DNA of 64,000 bases from Luteococcus sp048595755. Its GTDB lineage: Bacteria; Actinomycetota; Actinomycetes; Propionibacteriales; Propionibacteriaceae. The notes under the pieces were generated by a model. It saw nothing but the letters and a program-made list of their open reading frames with translations, searched no databases and had not been told where the DNA came from. The stretch is from assembly GCF_048595755.1 (NCBI RefSeq), contig NZ_CP184360.1:124001-188000 (forward strand), in the 5' to 3' direction. Positions 44,384 to 55,952 of the stretch are shown here, in pieces (position 1 is the first letter of the stretch; every line of letters begins with the position of its first letter). The position numbers were made by a program, and so were the translations under genes.

Positions 44384-46363
44384 TCAGGTCTCAACCACCT
44401 CACCAGTGGTGACGTTGATCGCCTCGCCCGGCGACTGTTCGGCCAGCGCCTGGCTCACCGCGGCCGCCAGCTTGGGACCGAAGCCCGGCACCAGGGCGAT
44501 CTCCTCCTCGGTGGCGGCGCGCAGCTTGCGCAGGCTCCCGAAGTGCTTGAGCAGCGCCTTGCGTCGGGTCTCGCCCAGGCCGGGCACCTCGTCCAGCACC
44601 GACTCCACCATCGCCTTGCTGCGCCTGCCCCGGTGGTGGGTGATCGCGAAGCGGTGGGCCTCGTCGCGCAGCCGCTGCAGCAGGTAGAGCCCTTCCGAGG
44701 TGCGGGGCAGGATGAGGGGGAACTCCTCGTCGGGGATCCAGACCTCCTCGAGCCGCTTGGCCAGGCCCACCAGGGCGATCTCGTCCGACAGGCCGAGTTC
44801 GTCCAGCACCTGCGCGGCGGCCGCCACCTGGGGCTGCCCGCCGTCGACCACCACCAGGTGGGGGGCATAGGCGAACTTGCGCGGCGCACCGGTGGTGGCG
44901 TCCACCAGGACCGGACCGCCTTCGGCCTCCGCGCTCATCGACGCCCGGTCGTCCAGCAGGCGACGGAAGCGACGGGTCAGCACCTCACGCATGGCGCGCA
45001 GGTCGTCCGAACCGTCGAAGGAGCGGATCACGAAGCGGCGGTACTCGCTCTTGCGGGGCAGCCCGTCCTCGAAGACCACCATGGAGCCCACCACCTCGGT
45101 GCCCTGCAGGTGGCTGATGTCGTAGCACTCGATGCGCAGGGGCGCGGTGGGCAGCTCCAGGGTCTCCTGCAGCTGCTCCAGGGCGCGATTGCGGGTGGAC
45201 AGGTCGCTGGCTCGCTTCATCTTGTGCTGCTGCAGCGCCTGCTCGGCATTCTTGGTGACGGTGTCCATCAGGATCCGCTTGTCGCCGCGTTGCGGCACGT
45301 GCAGGCGAACCTGGGCCCCGCGCTGTTCGCGCAGCAATTCCTCCATCGCCGCTCCCGAGGCCGGCATCACGGGCACCAGCACCTCACGCGGGATGGCACT
45401 GGCCACCTCGGTGTCGGCGGCGGCCGAGGCATCTGCATAGATCTGCAGCAGGAACTGCTCCACCAATTCCGCGGTGTCGGCATCGTCGGCCCGGTCGGCC
45501 ACCCAGCCGCGCTCGCCCCGCACCCGGCCGGCGCGCACGTTGAAGATCTGTACCGCGACCTCCAGTGGGTCCTCCACCAGCGCGATCACGTCCGCGTCCG
45601 TGCCGTCGTCGAGCACGATCGCATTGCGTTCGGTGGCCTGCTTGAGCGCCTGCAGGGAGTCGCGCAGCACCGCCGCCTTCTCGAACTCCAGGTCTTCGCT
45701 GGCCTGCAGCATCTGCCTCTCGAGCTTGCGGGTCAGCTGACCGGTGCGGCCCGCCATGAAGCTGGCGAAGTCCTCGACCAGTTCCCGGTGGTCGTCCGGG
45801 GTGATGCGCCCCACGCAGGGGGCCGAGCACTTGCCGATGTAGCCCAGCAGGCAGGGCCGCCCGGCAGACTTGGCGTTGTTGAAAACCCCATTGCTGCAGG
45901 AACGCATCGGGAAGACGTGCAACAGGGCATCCACCGTCTCCCGGATGGCCCAGGCCTGGCCGAAGGGCCCGAAGTAGCGGTAACCCTTGCGCTTGCTGCC
46001 ACGACCGACGAAGACCCGGGGGTATTCGTCGCTCCAGGTGATGCACAGCCACGGATAGGACTTGTCGTCGCGGTACTTGACGTTGAACCGGGGGTCGTAC
46101 TGCTGGATCCAGGTGTATTCCAGCTGCAGGCTCTCCAGCTCGTTCTGGACCACCGTCCATTCCACCTTGGCGGCAGTGCGCACCATGGTCTGGGTGCGAA
46201 AGTGCAGTCCGGCGGGATCGGCGAAGTAGGAGTTGAGGCGCTGGCGCAGGTTCTTGGCCTTGCCGACGTAGATCACCTGGCCGTGGGCGTCGCTGAACCG
46301 GTACACCCCGGGATCGGTGGGAATCGTGCCCGGCTTGGGGCGATAGGTGGACGGATCGGCCAT
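44384..46363 (-). CDS. uvrC: Excinuclease ABC subunit C
   Basis: 659 residues from ATG 46363. The GIY-YIG nuclease domain opens the protein (PGVYRFSDAHGQVIYVGKAKNL), and a Cys cluster (MRSCSNGVF, RPCLLGYIGKCSAPC) follows. Next are the UvrB-interacting UVR motif, the RNase H-like endonuclease domain (ECYDISHLQGTE, VVDGGQPQ) and C-terminal helix-hairpin-helix repeats (VPGLGETRRKALL, VPGFGPKLAAAV). It makes both incisions in nucleotide excision repair. uvrA and uvrB are also in the window but in separate units. Confidence 0.97.
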   Translation of the reverse strand: MADPSTYRPKPGTIPTDPGVYRFSDAHGQVIYVGKAKNLRQRLNSYFADPAGLHFRTQTMVRTAAKVEWTVVQNELESLQLEYTWIQQYDPRFNVKYRDDKSYPWLCITWSDEYPRVFVGRGSKRKGYRYFGPFGQAWAIRETVDALLHVFPMRSCSNGVFNNAKSAGRPCLLGYIGKCSAPCVGRITPDDHRELVEDFASFMAGRTGQLTRKLERQMLQASEDLEFEKAAVLRDSLQALKQATERNAIVLDDGTDADVIALVEDPLEVAVQIFNVRAGRVRGERGWVADRADDADTAELVEQFLLQIYADASAAADTEVASAIPREVLVPVMPASGAAMEELLREQRGAQVRLHVPQRGDKRILMDTVTKNAEQALQQHKMKRASDLSTRNRALEQLQETLELPTAPLRIECYDISHLQGTEVVGSMVVFEDGLPRKSEYRRFVIRSFDGSDDLRAMREVLTRRFRRLLDDRASMSAEAEGGPVLVDATTGAPRKFAYAPHLVVVDGGQPQVAAAAQVLDELGLSDEIALVGLAKRLEEVWIPDEEFPLILPRTSEGLYLLQRLRDEAHRFAITHHRGRRSKAMVESVLDEVPGLGETRRKALLKHFGSLRKLRAATEEEIALVPGFGPKLAAAVSQALAEQSPGEAINVTTGEVVET

Positions 46364-46491
46364 GCCGGCCAGTCTAGGAGGCCCCACCGACAGCCTGCCC
46401 CGATGGAGGACGCCTCGGTAGCTGCGGATAGATTGGGGCAGACCTCGTCACCGCCGACGAGCCCAGACCTGCTGACCCGATAGGAGATCCG

Positions 46492-46893
46492 ATGAGCCCC
46501 ACCCGTCGCGACGTGATCAAGACCGCGAGCCTAGCTGTCGGCGCCGCCGCCGGAGCCGGTGCCCTGACCGGTTGCTCCACGCCAGAGGAGATCGAGGAGG
46601 GAGCAGCGCAGATCGCAGCCTCCGAGGTGCCGGTGGGCAGCGCCAAGATCATTCCCGAGTCCCAGTACGTGGTGAGCCAGCCCACCGCTGGGCAGTTCAA
46701 GGCCTTCCAGCGGCTGTGCCCTCACGCCGCGTGCAATGTCAGCAAGGTGGAGAAGGCGGAGATCATCTGCACCTGCCACCATGCACGCTTCTCGGCCGAG
46801 GACGGCACCGTCCTCAGCGGCCCGGCCGAGAGCGGCCTGAAGCCGGCCAAGGCGAGCGTCCAGGGCGACACCGTCAAGGTCACCGACGCGTGA
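46492..46893 (+). CDS. Tat-dependent Rieske [2Fe-2S] lipoprotein, copy 1
   Basis: 133 residues. The N-terminus has a twin-arginine motif (PTRRDVIKTA) and a lipobox ending in C28 (GALTGCS), so it should be exported folded and anchored as a lipoprotein. The Rieske boxes are CPHAAC (C76, H78, C81) and CTCH (C93, C95, H96). This is the CxHxxC/CxCH form with the extra disulfide pair, typical of high-potential bc1/b6f-type Rieske domains. No redox enzyme gene is adjacent. A paralogue of equal length follows after 61 bases. Electron transfer at the outer membrane face is inferred. Confidence 0.88.
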   Translation: MSPTRRDVIKTASLAVGAAAGAGALTGCSTPEEIEEGAAQIAASEVPVGSAKIIPESQYVVSQPTAGQFKAFQRLCPHAACNVSKVEKAEIICTCHHARFSAEDGTVLSGPAESGLKPAKASVQGDTVKVTDA

Positions 46894-46954
46894 GGCGTGG
46901 GCATTGCCCAGCAGGGGTAGCGTTGGAGACACACCGAACCTCTAGGAGCCATTC

Positions 46955-47356
46955 ATGAGTCCGTCCCGCCGTGACGTCCTGAAGACCGCCGGTCTGGCCG
47001 CGGGCGCCGCCGCCGGCGCTGGTGCCCTTGCCGGATGCTCGTCGCCCGAGCAGGTCCAGGCCGGGCCCGCCGAGATCAAGACCGCCGACGTCCCCGTCGG
47101 CAGCGCCAAGATCATCGAGGACTCCAACTTCGTGGTGAGCCAGCCCACGGCAGGCGAGTACAAGGCCTTCACCCGGATGTGCCCGCACGCCGGCTGCAAT
47201 GTCAGCAAGGTTGAGAAGGCGGAGATCATCTGCACCTGCCACGATTCGCGCTTCTCGGCCGCCGACGGCAGCAAGCTCAGCGGGCCCGCCACGGGTGGCC
47301 TGGGCCAGGCCGTGGCCAAGGTCGAGGGTGACACCGTCAAGGTCTCGGGCGCCTGA
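46955..47356 (+). CDS. Tat-dependent Rieske [2Fe-2S] lipoprotein, copy 2
   Basis: 133 residues, a tandem paralogue of the preceding gene with the same architecture residue for residue: twin-arginine PSRRDVLKTA, lipobox LAGC with C28, box 1 CPHAGC (76-81) and box 2 CTCH (93-96). Differences cluster in residues 29-46 and the C-terminal strand. The residues next to the second box differ (HAR in copy 1, DSR here), which could change the redox potential. AGGAGCC precedes the ATG. A strong terminator follows, so the two genes form the end of one unit. Confidence 0.88.
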   Translation: MSPSRRDVLKTAGLAAGAAAGAGALAGCSSPEQVQAGPAEIKTADVPVGSAKIIEDSNFVVSQPTAGEYKAFTRMCPHAGCNVSKVEKAEIICTCHDSRFSAADGSKLSGPATGGLGQAVAKVEGDTVKVSGA

Positions 47357-47377
47357 CGCACCTGCCCGCACACGATT

Positions 47378-47409
47378 GACGCCTCCCCACCACACGGTGG
47401 GGAGGCGTC
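47378..47409. terminator. Terminator between the Rieske pair and uvrA
   Basis: GACGCCTCCCCACC (47378-47391) pairs perfectly with GGTGGGGAGGCGTC (47396-47409) around a four-base loop. It lies between two convergent genes and can act in both directions. Confidence 0.85.
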
Positions 47410-47415
47410 GGTCGT

Positions 47416-50421
<3,006 letters not shown>

Positions 50422-50535
50422 ATCCTCCAGAGTAGAGGGAGCCACCGACAGTTCCCTGCCATGGCGGCACTGCCGCGGTGCCGCACCGAGGATTCACAGT
50501 GGCCCCTGGCCGGACTGGCCGATAGGTTGGGAACC

Positions 50536-51282
50536 ATGAACCTCGACTCGGTGGGCGACGCAGGGCGCATGCCCGTCAGCGCGACGTTGTCACTGCTGCG
50601 TCGTCGCAAGTTGGAGGCAACCCAGGCGCTGCTGGGTGACACCATCGCCATCGCGGACGACGACTGGCACGGCCCGAGTCGCCTGGCGGGCTGGACCCGT
50701 GCCCACGTGGCGACGCACCTGGCCCGCAATGCCGACGGGCTGCGTCGCGTGGTGGAGGGGGTGTTGGAGCAGCGCCCCGTGCACATGTACGCCGACGAGC
50801 AGACCCGGCTGCGCGATCTGGAACTGGGTTCCAGACGCGACGCCCTCGACCTGCAGATCGACCTCGACACCTCCGCGGGGCAGTTGAACTATGCCTTCGA
50901 CCACCTGGAGGAGGCCGGCATCACCGACGTCGTCGAAGTGCGTCCGGGATTCCGGATGCCGGCACAACACCTGGTGGTGGCACGCCTCAACGAGGTGGTG
51001 CTGCACCGAATTGACCTGGCCCATGGCTTCCAGGCCACCGACGTGGACGCCGACCTGGCCCACTGGCTGCTGGAATGGAACTGTCGGCGCATCTCCGACC
51101 GCCCCGACTTCCCCGCCATCCAGGTGTCCAGCACCAGCGGTCTCACCGCCCGGCTGGGCACGCCCCACGGCGAGCCCACCGTGGTACGCGGCAGCGATGC
51201 CGGCTTGCTGGGCTGGCTGACCAGCCGCGCCGACGCCTCCCTGGTGGACGGCGCGGAGAACCTCGAATTCCCGGAGCTGTGA
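50536..51282 (+). CDS. MDMPI-domain (mycothiol-dependent enzyme family) protein
   Basis: 248 residues. The N-terminal helical bundle has LAGWTRAHVATHLARNADG, the metal-binding His region of the maleylpyruvate isomerase/DinB-like fold, and NEVVLHRIDLAHGF provides the later histidines. A C-terminal SCP2-like segment follows. Actinobacterial members use mycothiol as thiol cofactor for isomerisation or detoxification; the substrate here is unknown. The ATG 50536 is divergent from uvrA. The stop overlaps the next ATG (TGATG), so it is coupled to an MBL-fold hydrolase, a pairing that suggests a thiol-linked detoxification unit (inference). Confidence 0.85.
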   Translation: MNLDSVGDAGRMPVSATLSLLRRRKLEATQALLGDTIAIADDDWHGPSRLAGWTRAHVATHLARNADGLRRVVEGVLEQRPVHMYADEQTRLRDLELGSRRDALDLQIDLDTSAGQLNYAFDHLEEAGITDVVEVRPGFRMPAQHLVVARLNEVVLHRIDLAHGFQATDVDADLAHWLLEWNCRRISDRPDFPAIQVSSTSGLTARLGTPHGEPTVVRGSDAGLLGWLTSRADASLVDGAENLEFPEL

Positions 51283-51911
51283 TGACTCGCACCCTTGACC
51301 TGGGCGATGGCCTGCAACTGCGCACCACGGTGGTGGGGCCGATGGGCAACAACACCTACCTGCTGAGCACCCGTGACGGCGACGCCCTGTTGATCGACGC
51401 CCCGACCGAAGCGGAGACCATCAAGTCCCTGGTGGGCGACGCCACTGTGGGCACCCTGCTCACCACCCATCGCCACCCCGACCACATCGGTGCCCTGGCC
51501 GAGATCGCCGAGTGGACGGGGGCCCGCACCGTCTGCGGCACGCCCGACGCCCAGGCCATCGAGCAGGCGACGGGGGTGGCCTGCGAGGGGCTGTGGACCG
51601 GCGACGAGCTGCGGCTCGGGGAACACCGCCTCGGGATCATCGGTCTGGTGGGTCACACGCCCGGCTCGATCACCGTCGTCGTGCGCCCCTCCGCCGGCCC
51701 CGTCCAGTTGTTCACCGGGGACTCGCTCTTCCCTGGCGGGGTGGGCAAGACCGGCTCCCCCGAGGACTTCACCAGCCTGCTCGACGGTGTGGTGACGCAG
51801 GTCTTCGACGTCTTCGACGATGACACCGTCGTATGGCCGGGCCACGGTGACTCCACGACATTGGGCGCTGAGCGTCCCCACCTGTCGGAATGGCGCGAAC
51901 GCGGCTGGTGA
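51282..51911 (+). CDS. MBL-fold metallo-hydrolase
   Basis: 209 residues, metallo-beta-lactamase fold. The metal motif is TTHRHPDHIGAL (HxHxDH). Further ligands are the His in VGHTPGSI, the Asp in FTGDSLFPGG, and the His in VWPGHGDSTTLG. This resembles glyoxalase II-like and persulfide-dioxygenase-like hydrolases that act on thioesters. Its coupling to the MDMPI gene (one-base overlap) makes a mycothiol-linked substrate attractive, but this is inference. The gene is followed by the leader of the TerC gene. Confidence 0.88.
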   Translation: MTRTLDLGDGLQLRTTVVGPMGNNTYLLSTRDGDALLIDAPTEAETIKSLVGDATVGTLLTTHRHPDHIGALAEIAEWTGARTVCGTPDAQAIEQATGVACEGLWTGDELRLGEHRLGIIGLVGHTPGSITVVVRPSAGPVQLFTGDSLFPGGVGKTGSPEDFTSLLDGVVTQVFDVFDDDTVVWPGHGDSTTLGAERPHLSEWRERGW

Positions 51912-51978
51912 TCCCTGCCGCTGTGCAGAATCTGGCAACAATTGAGCAGCAGGCCCCGTCCGTGGGAAGCTGACCCCC

Positions 51979-52065
51979 GGAGGGGAGTACTCCCACGAGC
52001 AGGGTCGACACCCCGATGCCCCATGCATCCGGTCCTGCGCCACCACGGTGGTGGAAGAGACCTCC
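51979..52065 (+). ncRNA. yybP-ykoY (Mn2+-sensing) riboswitch upstream of the TerC gene
   Basis: The conserved GGGGAGTA (51982-51989) of the yybP-ykoY class is present. The flanking GGAGG (51979-51983) can pair with CCTCC (52061-52065) to close the P1 helix, and GAAGAGACCTCC forms the 3' element. Between them are GGGTCGACACC and the perfect stem CCACCACGGTGGTGG (52041-52055). The gene 30 bases downstream encodes a TerC protein, a standard target of this manganese-binding riboswitch. Base-pairing was judged by eye. Confidence 0.75.
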
Positions 52066-52095
52066 TGAACTTTCCGCCCCTGTGAAAGGCTCTGG

Positions 52096-53073
52096 ATGAA
52101 CGTCCATCTGTACACTTGGCTCCTCACCGTCGGCATCATGTCCGCGGTGCTGCTGTTCGATGTCCTGGTCATCGGTCGGCGCCCCCACGAACCATCGATG
52201 AAGGAATGCGGCATCTTCGTCGGCATCTTCGTCGGCTTGGCGATCTTGTTCGGACTGGGCGTGTGGCACTTTTCCGGCGCGCAGTACGGCAAGGAGTTCT
52301 TTGCAGGCTGGCTGACCGAGTACAGCCTCAGCCTCGACAACCTGTTCATCTTCATCATCATCATGGCGAAGATGAAGGTGCCCCGTCACCTGCAGCAGTA
52401 CGCCCTGCTGGTGGGCATCATCTTGGCGCTTGTCTTCCGTGGCATCTTCATCGCCCTGGGCAAGAGCATGATCGAGGCCGCCGCCTGGGTCTTCTTCATC
52501 TTCGGCGCCTACCTTCTCTACACCGCCTTCGACCTGGTCAAGGACTACTTCCAGAAGGACCATGACGACGAGGCCACCGAGAACATGCTGATCCGTTGGG
52601 TGAAGCGCACCTTCCCCTTCACCGACGACTGGCAGGGCACCAAGAGCTCGGTCAAGATCAACGGCAAGCGCTTCTTCACCCCGATGTTCCTGGTGATCGT
52701 CGCGCTGGGTTCCACCGACATCCTGTTCGCCCTGGACTCGATCCCCGCCATCTACGGCCTGACCAATGAGGCCTACCTGGTCTTCACCGCCAATGTCTTC
52801 GCCCTGATGGGTCTGCGCCAGCTGTACTTCCTGCTGGGCGGCATGCTGAACAAGCTCATCTACCTGCCGATCGGCCTGTCGATCATCCTGGGCTTCATCG
52901 GTGTGAAGCTGGTGCTGCACGCAGCGCACCACTACCACCTGGTGGGTGACTGGGCCGAGCTGGGGATCGAGCTCAGCCTGGGCGTCATCGTCGTGACCCT
53001 GCTGCTGACCACGGTCCTCAGCCTGATGAAGACCCGCAACATGACCGCCGAGGAGCTCGAGGCACAGCACTGA
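52096..53073 (+). CDS. TerC/Alx family membrane protein, probable Mn2+ exporter
   Basis: 325 residues with about nine membrane helices. Signature acidic motifs are EYSLSLDNLFIFI (about residues 75-87) and LGSTDILFALDSIPAIYG (about residues 208-225), which place Asp/Glu residues in the membrane as in TerC, Alx and MeeF. The family is now linked to Mn2+ efflux and metalation of secreted enzymes. The name derives from tellurite resistance. The upstream yybP-ykoY riboswitch supports a manganese role. A strong terminator follows, so it is monocistronic. Confidence 0.92.
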   Translation: MNVHLYTWLLTVGIMSAVLLFDVLVIGRRPHEPSMKECGIFVGIFVGLAILFGLGVWHFSGAQYGKEFFAGWLTEYSLSLDNLFIFIIIMAKMKVPRHLQQYALLVGIILALVFRGIFIALGKSMIEAAAWVFFIFGAYLLYTAFDLVKDYFQKDHDDEATENMLIRWVKRTFPFTDDWQGTKSSVKINGKRFFTPMFLVIVALGSTDILFALDSIPAIYGLTNEAYLVFTANVFALMGLRQLYFLLGGMLNKLIYLPIGLSIILGFIGVKLVLHAAHHYHLVGDWAELGIELSLGVIVVTLLLTTVLSLMKTRNMTAEELEAQH

Positions 53074-53098
53074 GCCAACTGCCCGCTCCGGGTCTGCG

Positions 53099-53130
53099 AG
53101 TGCCCGCTCCCCTGCTGGGGAGCGGGCACT
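53099..53130. terminator. Terminator after the TerC gene
   Basis: AGTGCCCGCTCCCC (53099-53112) and GGGGAGCGGGCACT (53117-53130) form a perfect 14-bp stem with loop TGCT, followed by TCGTCATTT. It lies between the convergent TerC gene and uvrB. Confidence 0.85.
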
Positions 53131-53143
53131 TCGTCATTTGCGG

Positions 53144-53162
53144 CCCCTCGACAGGCTCGGGG
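53144..53162. repeat. Dispersed ~18-bp motif, inverted copy of 29950-29967
   Basis: CCCCTCGACAGGCTCGGGG lies just beyond the terminator after the TerC gene. Its reverse complement is nearly identical to the segment CCCGAGCCTGTCGAGGGG after ctaA. Both copies are in short gaps downstream of genes. Looser relatives may be at 44369-44385 and 58640-58660. Confidence 0.55.
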
Positions 53163-53175
53163 AAGGTGTCGGTGG

Positions 53176-55266
53176 CTACTTGTTGGCCTCGATCATGCTG
53201 CGCAGTTCCTTCTTGAGGTCACCGATCTCGTCTCGCAGCCGCGCCGCCAGCTCGAACTGCAGGTCCTTGGCCGCGGTGTGCATCTGCTCGGTGAGCTCTT
53301 GTACGAGGTCTGCCAACTCGCTGACAGCCATGTTGGCCGTGTCCAGGGCCCGCTTGTCGCCCAGCTGGGGCACCGGCTGGCCGGGCTTGCGTCCCTCGGG
53401 CTGCGCCTTGCTGACCAGCTCCGCGGTGTCAGCATCCTCCCGGTGGAGCATGTCGGTGATGTCGGCGATCTTCTTGCGCAGCGGCTGGGGGTCGATCCCG
53501 TGCTCGGTGTTGTACGCGATCTGGATGGCGCGACGACGGTTCGTCTCGTCGATCGCCTTCTCCATGCTCGGCGTGATCTTGTCCGCGTACATGTGCACCT
53601 GGCCCTCGACATTTCGAGCGGCTCGGCCGATGGTCTGGATCAAGGAACGCTCGGAGCGCAGGAAGCCCTCCTTGTCGGCGTCGAGGATCGCCACCAGGCT
53701 CACCTCGGGCAGGTCCAGGCCCTCGCGCAGCAGGTTGATGCCCACCAGCACGTCGTACTCGCCCATCCGCAGTTCCCGCAGCAGTTCGACGCGACGCAGC
53801 GTGTCCACCTCGGAGTGCAGGTAACGGGTTCGCACCCCGTTCTCCATCAGGTAGTCGGTCAGGTCTTCGGCCATCTTCTTGGTCAGGGTGGTGACCAGGA
53901 TGCGCTCGCTCTTCTCAGCCCGGACCCTGATCTCGCCCAGCAGGTCGTCGATCTGGCCCTTGGTGGGCTTCACGACGATCTCTGGGTCGACCAGGCCGGT
54001 GGGGCGGATGATCTGTTCCACGTAGCCGTCGGCACGGGCCATCTCGTAGTCGCCGGGCGTGGCCGACAGGTAGACCGTCTGGCCGATGCGCTCGGTGAAT
54101 TCCTCGAAGCGCAGTGGCCGGTTGTCCATGGCGCTGGGCAGCCGGAAGCCGTGCTCCACCAGCGTGCGCTTGCGGCTCGCGTCACCCTCGTACATGCCGC
54201 CGATCTGCGGCACGGTGACGTGTGACTCGTCGATCACCAGCAGGAAGTCCGACGGGAAGAAGTCCAGCAGGGTGTGTGCCGGGTCCCCCGCCTGGCGGCC
54301 GTCCATGTGACGCGAGTAGTTCTCGATGCCGGAGCAGGTGCCGATCTGGCGCATCATCTCGATGTCATAGCTGGTGCGCATCCGCAGCCGTTGCTCCTCC
54401 AACAGCTTGTTCTGCTTGTGCAACTCGTCGAGCCGCTCCTCCAGCTCCTGCTCGATGCCGACGATGGCCCGCTCCATGCGTTCCGGGCCGGCGACGTAGT
54501 GGGTGGCCGGGAAGATGTACATCTCATCGTCGGTGGTCAGCACCTCGCCCGTCAGCGGGTGCATCGTGCTCAGCGCCTCGATCTCGTCGCCGAAGAACTC
54601 GACGCGCACAGCGTTCTCCTCATACATCGGGAAGACCTCCAGCGTGTCCCCGCGCACCCGGAAGGTGCCACGGGTGCCCGCCAGGTCATTGCGGGCGTAC
54701 TGGATCTCCACCAGGCGACGCAGCAGGGCCTCCCGCTCGTACTCCTCGCCCACCTTCAGCCGGACCATCCGGTCCACGTACTCCTCGGGCGTACCCAGAC
54801 CGTAGATGGCGCTCACCGTGGCCACCACGATGACGTCGCGCCGGGTCAGCAGCGAGGCGGTGGTGGAGTGCCGCAGCCGCTCCACCTCCTCGTTGAGGCT
54901 GGAGTCCTTCTCGATGTAGGTGTCCGTCTGCGGCACATAGGCCTCGGGTTGGTAGTAGTCGTAGTAGCTGACGAAGTACTCCACCGCGTTGTCGGGGAAG
55001 AACTGCCGCAGCTCATTCGCGTACTGGGCCGCCAGCGTCTTGTTCGGCTGCATCACCAGCACGGGCCGCTGCAGCCGCTCGGTCAGCCACCCGATGGTCG
55101 CGGTCTTGCCGGTGCCGGTGGCGCCCAGCAGCACGACGTCCTGCTCACCGGAGCGGATACGACGCTCCAACTCGTCGATTGCCTGGGGCTGGTCGCCCGA
55201 AGGCTCGAAGCCCGCCTGCATCTTGAAGGGGGCCACCACGCGCTGGATCTCGTCGACTGCTCGCAT
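53176..55266 (-). CDS. uvrB: Excinuclease ABC subunit B
   Basis: 696 residues. A DEAD-type helicase core has Walker A GATGTGKTATIG (about residues 47-58), the DNA-gripping beta-hairpin YYDYYQPEAYVP, VIDESHV (motif II) and QTIGRAARN (motif VI). The C-terminal UVR motif (LTEQMHTAAKDLQFELAARLRDE) contacts UvrC. It verifies damage and recruits UvrC. The ATG at 55266 gives MRAVDEIQRVVAPFKM, normal for actinobacteria. coaE lies 62 bases upstream on the same strand. Confidence 0.97.
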   Translation of the reverse strand: MRAVDEIQRVVAPFKMQAGFEPSGDQPQAIDELERRIRSGEQDVVLLGATGTGKTATIGWLTERLQRPVLVMQPNKTLAAQYANELRQFFPDNAVEYFVSYYDYYQPEAYVPQTDTYIEKDSSLNEEVERLRHSTTASLLTRRDVIVVATVSAIYGLGTPEEYVDRMVRLKVGEEYEREALLRRLVEIQYARNDLAGTRGTFRVRGDTLEVFPMYEENAVRVEFFGDEIEALSTMHPLTGEVLTTDDEMYIFPATHYVAGPERMERAIVGIEQELEERLDELHKQNKLLEEQRLRMRTSYDIEMMRQIGTCSGIENYSRHMDGRQAGDPAHTLLDFFPSDFLLVIDESHVTVPQIGGMYEGDASRKRTLVEHGFRLPSAMDNRPLRFEEFTERIGQTVYLSATPGDYEMARADGYVEQIIRPTGLVDPEIVVKPTKGQIDDLLGEIRVRAEKSERILVTTLTKKMAEDLTDYLMENGVRTRYLHSEVDTLRRVELLRELRMGEYDVLVGINLLREGLDLPEVSLVAILDADKEGFLRSERSLIQTIGRAARNVEGQVHMYADKITPSMEKAIDETNRRRAIQIAYNTEHGIDPQPLRKKIADITDMLHREDADTAELVSKAQPEGRKPGQPVPQLGDKRALDTANMAVSELADLVQELTEQMHTAAKDLQFELAARLRDEIGDLKKELRSMIEANK

Positions 55267-55328
55267 GCTTCGAGGCTACAAGGCGCCCCCGACAGAACCG
55301 ACGCCTCCCCGTCCTGCTCCGGGCGCTG

Positions 55329-55952
55329 TCAGCAGCCGCAGCCGTCGCCCTGCTGCCCGCGCCGCTTGAGCAGTTCGTGCCACACCGCGTGGGTGCGCTC
55401 GTCGAGCTCGGTCAGGCCGGCGTCATTACGGATCACGTAGTCGGCCACTCGCAGCCGCTCGGCGCGCGAGGCCTGCGCATCAATCCGTGCCTGGGCCTCG
55501 GCCGGTTCGAGTCCGTCACGAGCCACCAGGCGTTGCAGCTGGGTCTCTTCGTCGACGTCGACCACCACCACCGCGTCGAAGTCGTCGGCCCTCCCGGATT
55601 CCACCAGGAGCGGGATCATGTGCACGACGATCACGTAGGGATCCTCCACCAGGCCCTCGATCGTGCGCGCAGCATCGCGGATGCGGGGGTGCAGGATGGC
55701 GTTGAGATCGGCCCTGGCCTGCTCGTCGGAGAAGACCAGGCGTCCCAGTGCTGCGCGGTCCAGGCTCCCGTCGGGGCGGAGCATGGACTCACCGAAGCGT
55801 TCCACGACGGCTGCCAGCCCGGGGCTGCCGGGCACGACCACGTCTCGGGCGAGCTGGTCGGAGTCCACCACGACGGCACCGCGACGTCGCATCATCTCGC
55901 CAACCGCGGACTTGCCGGACGCGATGCCGCCGGTCAGACCAACCCGGATCAT
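55329..55952 (-). CDS. coaE: Dephospho-CoA kinase
   Basis: 207 residues from ATG 55952. The P-loop GLTGGIASGKSAV opens the protein. DSDQLARDVVVPGSPGL and the lid/CoA region (HPRIRDAARTI, IPLLVESGRADDFD, RLVARDGLEPAEAQARI) match CoaE. It phosphorylates dephospho-CoA in the last step of CoA synthesis. It has no UPF0157 fusion, unlike mycobacterial CoaE. It overlaps the upstream iminopeptidase gene by four bases (ATGA) and precedes uvrB. The C-terminus ends in a Cys-containing GDGCGC. Confidence 0.94.
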   Translation of the reverse strand: MIRVGLTGGIASGKSAVGEMMRRRGAVVVDSDQLARDVVVPGSPGLAAVVERFGESMLRPDGSLDRAALGRLVFSDEQARADLNAILHPRIRDAARTIEGLVEDPYVIVVHMIPLLVESGRADDFDAVVVVDVDEETQLQRLVARDGLEPAEAQARIDAQASRAERLRVADYVIRNDAGLTELDERTHAVWHELLKRRGQQGDGCGC

